A stretch of DNA of 64,000 bases from Calditrichia bacterium (GTDB lineage Bacteria; Calditrichota; Calditrichia; RBG-13-44-9; J075). The translations under genes were made by a program, and so were the position numbers. The DNA lies in assembly GCA_028284445.1 (NCBI GenBank), contig JANQRS010000037.1, forward strand, positions 1 through 64,000. The letters are read 5' to 3'. Within the stretch, counting starts at the first letter, position 1, and each line of letters starts with the position of its first letter. Shown here in pieces: positions 8,210 through 14,966 of this stretch. The notes below the pieces were generated by a model that was given only the letters and a program-made list of their open reading frames with translations, made no database searches and was not told where the DNA came from.

Positions 8210-9097
8210 ATGGGCTCAATGAAAACTGAAACTCTCACTATTGCGGATAAGGCGGCTGCGTTTGTGCAGCTTTGCAAGCCGCGCCTTACTTTACTGGTGC
8301 TCTTTTCTGCGCTGACCGGATTTTATCTAGGCGCGCCAGGTCAAATCGAATGGTTGATTCTATTCCATAGTCTCTTTGGCATTGCCCTGGCAAGTAGTGG
8401 GGCATTGGCGCTCAACCAGTTCGTCGAGCGCGAGCATGATGCGCGCATGGAGCGCACCCGCCATCGCCCTTTGCCTGAAGGGCTCTTGCAGCCAACGGAA
8501 GCATTGATCTTTGGCGTGTCTCTCAGCCTCAGCAGCGTTATCTATTTGGCCTATCTTGTCAATTTGCTGACCGCAACGCTCGTCGCGGTCACGATTGTTA
8601 GTTATCTATTTGCTTACACGCCGTTGAAGCGATATTCTTTTCTCAACACCCTGGTTGGGGCAATTCCCGGCGCATTGCCAATTCTTTGCGGATGGACTGC
8701 CGCCACAAATCAACTTAGCCTTGAAGGCTGGGTGTTGTTTGGCATTCTCTTTCTCTGGCAGTTCCCGCATTTTCTTTCCATAGCGATTCTTTACAGCGAT
8801 GATTATGAACAGGCCGGCTATAAGATGCTTCCAACCCAGCGAAACGGCATTAAGCGCACACATCGGCATATCCTCATTACCTGCGTCGCCTTACTGGCGA
8901 TCAGCGTTGTGCCCACTGTTTTAGGGCTGACCGGCAACATTTACCTGTGGGTAGCGATTGTTTCCGGCGCCCTATTCCTTGCTTGCGGTGTTGCTGTTGC
9001 TATGAATCATTCCCGTCACCGTGCTAAACAGCTGATGATGGCATCGTTTGTCTATCCCCTGGTCTTGTGGGGATTTATGATGATTGATAAGGTATAG
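8210..9097 (+). CDS. ctaB: protohaem IX farnesyltransferase (haem O synthase)
   Basis: Transfers farnesyl from farnesyl diphosphate to haem B, the step before haem A synthase. The 295-residue UbiA-family membrane protein has about nine helices. The first aspartate-rich motif appears as NQFVEREHDARMERT (69-83) and the second region as YSDDYEQAGYKMLP, both typical of CtaB/CyoE. An ATG nine bases downstream (8219) is an alternative start. I kept 8210 because AAGAAG lies just before it. Confidence 0.95.
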   Translation: MGSMKTETLTIADKAAAFVQLCKPRLTLLVLFSALTGFYLGAPGQIEWLILFHSLFGIALASSGALALNQFVEREHDARMERTRHRPLPEGLLQPTEALIFGVSLSLSSVIYLAYLVNLLTATLVAVTIVSYLFAYTPLKRYSFLNTLVGAIPGALPILCGWTAATNQLSLEGWVLFGILFLWQFPHFLSIAILYSDDYEQAGYKMLPTQRNGIKRTHRHILITCVALLAISVVPTVLGLTGNIYLWVAIVSGALFLACGVAVAMNHSRHRAKQLMMASFVYPLVLWGFMMIDKV

Positions 9098-9206
9098 CGT
9101 ATAGCAACCTTTCTCCACCACGTAACAAGGAAGGCGAGACTGGAGACTGGAAGATACTTTGAGTAAGCATTGCGTCAACAATATTCTTTAGTAATTTTGC
9201 CTATCA

Positions 9207-9262
9207 GCATCAAGCATCAAGCATCAAGCATCAAGCATCAAGCATCAAGCATCAAGCATCAA
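9207..9262. repeat. 7-bp tandem repeat, 8 copies
   Basis: Eight perfect copies of GCATCAA lie between haem O synthase and the SCO gene, 37 bp before the chosen SCO start. A TTG-initiated frame reads through the array and would give the SCO protein a meaningless Ser-Ile-Lys-His-Gln-Ala repeat. This is why that upstream start was rejected. Copy-number changes here could alter leader length or translation of the chaperone. Confidence 0.93.
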
Positions 9263-9298
9263 GCATTACAACAAGAACTTAAACGCCACTGCAGATAT

Positions 9299-9916
9299 AT
9301 GAGCAAAAAATCCCAACTCACCGGAATTGCCATTGCATTCTCTCTTTTTGCGGTATTGATGATCACCTTGTTGATCTGGAGCCGCTATCGGCCGGTTCAT
9401 GGCAATGAGAAGTTGCCGGTTATTGGTATGGTTGATGATTTTGAACTGATTGAGCGGAATAATCAGCCGTTTAAGCGCAGTGATCTTGAAGGCCGGGTTT
9501 GGGTAGCAGACTTCATCTTCACCCGCTGCGGCGGTCCTTGCCCGATGATGTCCTCTCATATGAGCCAATTGCAGCAGGCGATCGGCCGCCTTAAGGACGT
9601 TGCCCTGGTTTCATTTAGCATTGATCCGGATTACGATACGCCGGAGGTGTTGAGCAAATATGCCGAGGAATACCGGGCTCGCGAAGGTATTTGGTATTTT
9701 CTGACCGGGGATCGGGAAAAAATCTTTGATCTGGCCAGAAACGGTATGAAAATCAGTGTTAAAGGGGCCACGGAAACCGCCCCGATTACCCACGGCACCC
9801 ATTTTGTCCTTGTGGACAAGCTCGGTCGAATTCGCGGTTACTATGATATTAACAGCGACAATTTCCTTGGAAAATTGGCGGTTGATATTTCTATCTTGAG
9901 GGAAGAAGGAGCTTAA
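9299..9916 (+). CDS. SCO1/SenC-family copper chaperone
   Basis: A membrane-anchored thioredoxin-fold protein that loads copper into the CuA site of subunit II. It has an N-terminal membrane anchor (about residues 8-28), the copper-binding pair Cys77/Cys81 (TRCGGPCPMM) and the distal His165 (ITHGTHFVLVD). The start at 9299 begins a normal signal-anchor and gives 205 residues, usual for the family. It has only a weak ribosome binding site. The open frame extends upstream through the GCATCAA array but that part is not credible as protein. Confidence 0.92.
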   Translation: MSKKSQLTGIAIAFSLFAVLMITLLIWSRYRPVHGNEKLPVIGMVDDFELIERNNQPFKRSDLEGRVWVADFIFTRCGGPCPMMSSHMSQLQQAIGRLKDVALVSFSIDPDYDTPEVLSKYAEEYRAREGIWYFLTGDREKIFDLARNGMKISVKGATETAPITHGTHFVLVDKLGRIRGYYDINSDNFLGKLAVDISILREEGA

Positions 9917-9917
9917 G

Positions 9918-10331
9918 GTGGCCTTAACGGATCTTCCGGCATTAAATGCCATGCTCAATGCTACCAGCTTCCTGCTTTTGATGAGCGGTTATTATTTCAT
10001 TAAAACCGGCAATCGCATCGCCCATCAACGCTGCATGATAGCGGCAGTCAGCGTGTCAGCACTGTTTCTCATTTCGTATCTAATATATCATTTCAATGTG
10101 GGATCTGTTAAGTTTACCAAACAGGGTCCCATCCGCACAGTTTACTTTACTATATTACTGACGCACACTGTCCTGGCGACGGCGATTGTGCCAATGGTGA
10201 TCATTACGGTGGTTCGCGCATGGCGTGAGGCATTTGAAAAACATGTCAAGATAGCGCGTTGGACCTTGCCCGCCTGGGCCTATGTGTCAATTACCGGCGT
10301 CATCATTTATCTGATGTTGTATCAGATGTAA
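9918..10331 (+). CDS. DUF420 membrane protein (YozB/CtaM-like)
   Basis: A 137-residue protein with four transmembrane helices and His-rich conserved positions (IAHQRCM, YLIYHFNVG, LLTHTVLA, EKHVKIARWTLPAWAYVSITGV). It matches the DUF420 family. The Staphylococcus member CtaM is needed for activity of haem-A-containing oxidases, which fits its place here. The GTG start follows GAAGGA, overlapping the end of the SCO gene, so the two are coupled. Confidence 0.88.
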   Translation: MALTDLPALNAMLNATSFLLLMSGYYFIKTGNRIAHQRCMIAAVSVSALFLISYLIYHFNVGSVKFTKQGPIRTVYFTILLTHTVLATAIVPMVIITVVRAWREAFEKHVKIARWTLPAWAYVSITGVIIYLMLYQM

Positions 10332-10391
10332 ACTGAAGAATTATTTGGAATTTGAAAGTTGGAATTTCTCATTTCTTAACAGGAGTCTCCT

Positions 10392-11798
10392 GTGACAATC
10401 TCACGACGACACTTTCTTCGGACCTGTGGCCTGGTGGCCATTGGCTTTACCGGTTTGCATAAATTGTCCTGCGCTTCTGCTGCAGGCATTACGACCAGTG
10501 CTTTAGCTGCGAATGGCTATGGGGCCCTGGTAACTGATCCGGATGGTCTTCTTGACCTGCCGCCCGGATTCAAATATCAAATTATTTCCCGCTATGGACA
10601 AATGATGGACGATGGTTTACGGGTCCCGCATCTGCCGGACGGGATGGCAACTTTTCCCGGGCCTGATGGGCTGACAATTCTCATTCGAAATCATGAATTG
10701 CGACCGGATAATCCCGGGCCATTTGGTAACAAGATGGAGTTGCTCGATAAAGTAGATATGAGCAGGCTGTATGATCGTGGTTTGGGAAAAACACCCGGAC
10801 ATGGCGGTACAACCACAGTTGTTTATGATACCAAAGAACAAAAGATTGTGCGTCAATTCCTCAGTCTCGGTGGTACTCAGCGCAATTGCGCCGGTGGCCC
10901 AACTCCATGGAATACCTGGATTACCTGTGAAGAAACCGTTCAGCGCATGGATACCCGATCTTCCAATCAATATTTCTATGAAAAGGATCATGGCTATAAT
11001 TTTGAAGTGCCCGCTTCTGCTGAAATGAAACTCACTCAGGCGATTCCCCTGACGGATATGGGGCGTTTCAATCACGAGGCAGTGGCGGTGGACATCGATT
11101 CCGGCATCGTTTACCAAACAGAAGATCGAAACGACGGTCTAATCTATCGCTTCATTCCTAATAAGCCCGGACAACTGAGCGCAGGTGGCAAATTGCAGGC
11201 GCTTAAAGTGAAGGATCAACCGTCCCTGGATACTCGCAACTGGAAGTCACGCCCGGCTGTGCCTGTCGGTGTTAAGCTGGCGGTGGAGTGGATTGATGTG
11301 GAAGACGTCACTTCGCCAAAAGATGATCTTCGCGAACAGGGATACGACAATGGCGCAGCGCGCTTTGCGCGCGGTGAAGGCATGTGGCGTGGATCAGACG
11401 GCATCTACTTTGCCTGTACTAGCGGCGGCAATAAGAAGCTTGGTCAAATTTGGCGCTATGTGCCGTCAAAAGGGGAGGGCACAGCTTCAGAAAACGCCGC
11501 TCCCGGCACTTTGGAACTCTTTGTAGAGCCAAATAATTCGAACCTGGTTGAAAATGCCGATAATTTAACGGTTGCTCCCTGGGGAGATTTAATTGTTTGC
11601 GAAGATCGCCAGGGAGATGTTGTCCGTCTGGTCGGTGTTACCCCGAATGGCAAACTGTACACCTTTGCTCATAGTCATAATAAAACCGAATTTGCCGGCG
11701 TCACTTTTTCTCCCGATGGCTCTACAATGTTTGTCAATATCCAGGGTAAAGGCTGGACGGTTGCTATTACCGGGCCCTGGCAAGCGCGGGTCGGGTAA
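10392..11798 (+). CDS. PhoX-like (DUF839) Tat-exported phosphatase
   Basis: A 468-residue periplasmic protein with a twin-arginine signal (SRRHFLR, residues 4-10) followed by a hydrophobic stretch. The segment RNCAGGPTPWNTWITCEE (164-181) is the hallmark of the PhoX/DUF839 family, beta-propeller phosphatases using iron and calcium. The start is GTG 10392, after AGGAG. It trails the oxidase locus by 60 bp and may or may not share its transcript. No Pho box was recognised. Substrate specificity is unknown. Confidence 0.88.
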   Translation: MTISRRHFLRTCGLVAIGFTGLHKLSCASAAGITTSALAANGYGALVTDPDGLLDLPPGFKYQIISRYGQMMDDGLRVPHLPDGMATFPGPDGLTILIRNHELRPDNPGPFGNKMELLDKVDMSRLYDRGLGKTPGHGGTTTVVYDTKEQKIVRQFLSLGGTQRNCAGGPTPWNTWITCEETVQRMDTRSSNQYFYEKDHGYNFEVPASAEMKLTQAIPLTDMGRFNHEAVAVDIDSGIVYQTEDRNDGLIYRFIPNKPGQLSAGGKLQALKVKDQPSLDTRNWKSRPAVPVGVKLAVEWIDVEDVTSPKDDLREQGYDNGAARFARGEGMWRGSDGIYFACTSGGNKKLGQIWRYVPSKGEGTASENAAPGTLELFVEPNNSNLVENADNLTVAPWGDLIVCEDRQGDVVRLVGVTPNGKLYTFAHSHNKTEFAGVTFSPDGSTMFVNIQGKGWTVAITGPWQARVG

Positions 11799-11970
11799 AA
11801 GATCGGTCTTCGTTGATCGCTGAGCGCCTGAGGATTTGCCGGGTATGGCATGGGAAATTGTTAAGACGTTGATTCGCCAAATCGTTGATTCGGTAAGTGA
11901 AAGATTGCTTGAACCCACCCCTGGCCATCCGTTGTCTCCTCTCCATCTGCCTTCTTACCGATTTGCGCTT

Positions 11971-12042
11971 TTTGCTGATTTCCAGATTTGCCGATTTCCA
12001 GATTGGCTGACTTGCTGATTTCCAAACTTGCTGATTTGCAGA
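11971..12042. repeat. degenerate 16-bp tandem repeat
   Basis: Four near-identical 16-bp units (consensus YTTGCTGATTTCCAGA) at 11971, 11987, 12011 and 12027, with a half unit at 12003-12010. The array ends six bases before the inverted repeat of the sigma-54 control region. Units differ at one to four positions, so the array is older than the perfect repeats at 1-88 and 9207-9262. It could be extra regulator binding sites or plain slippage debris. Confidence 0.7.
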
Positions 12043-12047
12043 CTCCT

Positions 12048-12084
12048 ATGCGGATATTTCCACCTAATGCGGAAATATCCGCAT
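12048..12084. promoter_or_regulatory. putative enhancer site A for a sigma-54 activator
   Basis: A perfect inverted repeat with 14-bp arms (ATGCGGATATTTCC and its complement) around a 9-base centre. Positions 12053-12084 align without gaps to sites at 21957-21988 and 23941-23972; all three share GATATTTCC and end in a TCCGCA-containing half site. It lies 97 bp upstream of a sigma-54-like -24/-12 element, where enhancer-binding proteins of the NtrC class usually bind. The cognate activator may be the protein encoded at 20013-21854. Confidence 0.6.
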
Positions 12085-12181
12085 TTTTCATTCCAGGCCC
12101 CTTTTAGACCATTTGAATACCTCTTCCATAAACTTTTGTAAATAAACGCTTTGAGATGCCTAAATCTACGCTTGATAATTT

Positions 12182-12197
12182 TGGCACAATATTCGTT
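12182..12197 (+). promoter_or_regulatory. sigma-54-like promoter A
   Basis: TGGCAC (-24 element) is followed after five bases by TCGTT (-12 element; consensus TTGCW). The -24 match is perfect; in the -12 element the invariant G is kept and C is T. Predicted start of transcription is near 12209, giving a leader of about 130 bases for the gene at 12341. Promoters B and C show the same TNGTW form of the -12 element. Confidence 0.55.
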
Positions 12198-12340
12198 TAG
12201 GAATTGGATGTTGTGTTGAGAAGTCGTGATGTATTCACGGGAGAGCTGTAAACAAGCCACTATCAACCAACAACTAACATCTAAAAACAGTCAACAATCA
12301 ACAAAGAACTAACACCAAAGAAGAGTTGTGAGGATTGAAC

Positions 12341-13303
12341 ATGAGTAAGTATCGTAATAATCTACCCCAGTTATCTGATAACCTGTTCCTGACCGATAGC
12401 GGTTTGGAAACGACCCTGATTTTCCATGAAGGATGGGAGCTGCCTTATTTTGCAGCCTTTGATTTGCTGAATAACGAAGAAGGCTACTTTGCGCTGCGTG
12501 AGTATTATGTCCGTCACGTGGCCCTGGCAACCCGCTACAACACCGGATTCATTCTGGAAAGTGCCACCTGGCGTGCAAATCCCGATTGGGCCGTACAAAT
12601 GGGGCATGATGCACAGTCGCTTGACAACCTTAATCGCGCTGCCATTGATATGTTGCGAGACATTCGCAATGAGTTTGAAACAGCTGATACCCCAATGGTT
12701 ATTAGTGGCTGCGTTGGCCCCCGTGGGGATGGCTATAATCCGGAAACAATGATGGCGGCTGTCGAGGCACAATCTTATCATAGTCAGCAAATCGAGAGCT
12801 TTCGCAAAAGCGATGCTGACATGATCAGTGCGATTACCATGACCTATCCGGAAGAAGCAATTGGCGTGACGCGCGCATCTCTTAGCGCGGGCTTACCGGT
12901 AGCTATTTCTTTTACTGTAGAAACCGACGGCCGGTTGCCTTCCGGGCACACGCTTCGCGAAGCAATTGAGATGACGGATGCTGCTACCGGCAATGGTCCG
13001 GCGTATTACATGATTAACTGTGCTCATCCGACTCACTTCGAAGACGTTCTTAAAGAAGGGGGCGCCTGGCTGGAGCGCATTCGCGGATTGAGAACCAATG
13101 CGTCTTGTAAGAGCCATGCGGAACTCGACGAAGCCACTGAGCTGGATGCCGGTAATCCTCGGGAACTTGGAGAGCAGCATCTTACTCTGAAGCGCTATCT
13201 GCCAAACCTAACAGTGGTTGGCGGCTGCTGTGGCACTGACCATAGTCATGTAGAGGAAATCTGCAAGGCTTTAGAACCTGTAAACAATGATCTCCTGGTC
13301 TAA
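12341..13303 (+). CDS. homocysteine S-methyltransferase family protein
   Basis: A 320-residue zinc-dependent methyltransferase of the homocysteine/betaine methyltransferase fold. The zinc-binding cysteines are visible: Cys in MINCAHP and the Cys pair in VVGGCCGTDHSHVEEI near the C-terminus. The N-terminal LTDSGLETTLIFHEG is typical of the family. The start is ATG 12341 with GAGGA seven bases upstream; a TTG two codons earlier is less likely. The methyl donor cannot be read from sequence. It is the first gene of a tightly spaced signalling operon, an unexpected partner. Confidence 0.9.
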   Translation: MSKYRNNLPQLSDNLFLTDSGLETTLIFHEGWELPYFAAFDLLNNEEGYFALREYYVRHVALATRYNTGFILESATWRANPDWAVQMGHDAQSLDNLNRAAIDMLRDIRNEFETADTPMVISGCVGPRGDGYNPETMMAAVEAQSYHSQQIESFRKSDADMISAITMTYPEEAIGVTRASLSAGLPVAISFTVETDGRLPSGHTLREAIEMTDAATGNGPAYYMINCAHPTHFEDVLKEGGAWLERIRGLRTNASCKSHAELDEATELDAGNPRELGEQHLTLKRYLPNLTVVGGCCGTDHSHVEEICKALEPVNNDLLV

Positions 13304-13330
13304 GCCTCTTCAGAGAATCGGAGCGATATC

Positions 13331-14965
13331 ATGAAAAGCAGAAAGCAGGTGGTTATTCTTGGCGGTGGATTCGGCGGTGTGTATACCGCAATGAATCTCC
13401 GTAAATCGCTGCGCGCGTCTGACAAACTCGATATCGTTCTGATTACCCGCGAGAATTACCTTGTTTTTCAACCCTTGCTGCCGGAAGTGATCGCCGGCAG
13501 CATCGATTTAATCCATTGCATCACTCCTATTCGCCGGCTCTGCCCGGATATCCGCCTGATTACCCGCGAAATCAATCAGATCGATCTAAAACGACGCAAA
13601 ATTACCACAGTCCATGGTGTGCGGCCGCAGCCACTGGAAATTGAGTTTGATTACCTGGTGATTGCACTGGGACGTGGTCATGATTTTTCATCGATGCCCG
13701 GACTCCGGGAACATGCCTTTACTTTTAAGAACATGGCTGATGGGCTGATTTTGAGGAATCACATACTGCATTCCCTGGAAGAAGCGGACATAGAAATGGA
13801 CCCGCAACTGCGACGTGAATTGCTGACTTTTGTGGTTGCCGGAGGTGGCTTTTCCGGTGTCGAGGTGGCTGCTCAAATCCACGATCTTTTCCACAATATT
13901 CGCTCAAATTACCCATCGCTGAAAGATGAAACTGTTCGGGTGGTGTTGGTTCATTCCGGTGAGAGAATCTTGCCGGAACTCAACGATGCCCTGGGGAATT
14001 ATGCCGGAAACATTCTGCGTCGGCGTGGTTTGCGCCTGCTGCTCAATGAACGGGTGGAGCGGGCAGCTGTCGATTCAGTTTATCTACAAAGTGGTTTGCG
14101 CATTCCCGCCCGGACCCTTGTTTCAACCGTGCCTTCAACCCCGAATCCTCTCTTAAATATGCTCGAATGTGAGATTGAAAACGGGCGAGTTGCCACCCAG
14201 GCAACGCTCGCGGTGAAGGGTGCCGAGAATGTCTGGGCGCTCGGTGATTGCGCGCTCATTCGTGATGAAGACGGCATGGTCTCACCGCCAACCGCGCAGT
14301 TCGCTGTGCGCCAGGCTCGGACCGTAGCCGCAAATATCCTTCTGACGCATCGTGAAAAGACCGGTCGCGAACACTTTTCCTTTAGCGGCTTGGGCAAAAT
14401 CGGCTCGCTTGGCCGACGCTCGGCAGTCGCTGAAATTTTTGGCTTAAAAATCTCCGGCATTATCGCCTGGTTCCTGTGGCGCACGATTTACTGGGCAAAA
14501 ATGCCCGGTCTGGATCGCAAGATACGAGTCGGCATCGACTGGGCGTTAAATATGCTCCTGCCCGGCGACACCGTGCAGATGAAAATTGCCGACCGTGAAA
14601 AAATCGCTATGGAGCATTTCGAAGCCGGCCAGTTTGTTTTTCGCAAAGGCGATCTTGGTGACAAAATGTACGTCATTCTCGACGGCGAAGTTGAAGTGAT
14701 TGCCGGAGACGGAGAGCAGGAAAAATGCCTCGCCGTACTTGGCAAGGATTGTCATTTCGGCGAAATGGCTTTATGGAATGGAGAGCCGAGAATGGCTTCT
14801 GTTCGTACCAGAACGCCGGTCAATTTGATGACCGTTAGCAGTCAGGATTTTCAGCTGCTTCTGAATCATATTCCGGCAGTGCGGGATGCCTTCACGGCTG
14901 AAATGGACCGCCGACAGCGGGAAAACTTGCTCCAAAATGAAACGTCAATACCCAGAGGACAATAA
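13331..14965 (+). CDS. NDH-2-type FAD/NAD(P)H dehydrogenase fused to a cyclic-nucleotide-binding domain
   Basis: Residues 1-about 420 form a type II NADH:quinone dehydrogenase-like flavoprotein. FAD is bound by VVILGGGFGGVYTA near the N-terminus, NAD(P)H by FVVAGGGFSGVEVA (about 166-180), and the FAD-contact WALGDCA and AVRQAR segments follow. A membrane-associating region (IIAWFLWRTIYWAKMPGL) precedes the junction. Residues about 430-535 are a Crp-like cyclic-nucleotide-binding domain with a phosphate-binding cassette (FGEMALWNGEPRMASVRT). No DNA-binding domain follows. NDH-2 enzymes usually end near 400-450 residues, so the extra domain implies allosteric control of NADH oxidation by cAMP, cGMP or another ligand (inferred). 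It ends one base before the kinase gene. Confidence 0.9.
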   Translation: MKSRKQVVILGGGFGGVYTAMNLRKSLRASDKLDIVLITRENYLVFQPLLPEVIAGSIDLIHCITPIRRLCPDIRLITREINQIDLKRRKITTVHGVRPQPLEIEFDYLVIALGRGHDFSSMPGLREHAFTFKNMADGLILRNHILHSLEEADIEMDPQLRRELLTFVVAGGGFSGVEVAAQIHDLFHNIRSNYPSLKDETVRVVLVHSGERILPELNDALGNYAGNILRRRGLRLLLNERVERAAVDSVYLQSGLRIPARTLVSTVPSTPNPLLNMLECEIENGRVATQATLAVKGAENVWALGDCALIRDEDGMVSPPTAQFAVRQARTVAANILLTHREKTGREHFSFSGLGKIGSLGRRSAVAEIFGLKISGIIAWFLWRTIYWAKMPGLDRKIRVGIDWALNMLLPGDTVQMKIADREKIAMEHFEAGQFVFRKGDLGDKMYVILDGEVEVIAGDGEQEKCLAVLGKDCHFGEMALWNGEPRMASVRTRTPVNLMTVSSQDFQLLLNHIPAVRDAFTAEMDRRQRENLLQNETSIPRGQ

Positions 14966-14966
14966 C

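Larger units (their letters stand above)
11799..12340. other. intergenic control region before the signalling operon
   Basis: About 540 bp with no gene. It contains a degenerate 16-bp tandem repeat (11971-12042), a 14-bp-arm inverted repeat (12048-12084), a sigma-54-like promoter (12182-12197) and an A-rich leader of about 130 bases before the start at 12341. No clear rho-independent terminator for the PhoX gene was found. Confidence 0.7.

Noticed and set aside
9170..9298. TTG start extending the SCO protein through the GCATCAA array
   Set aside because: It would place repeat-derived residues before the signal-anchor; ATG 9299 gives a family-typical protein.
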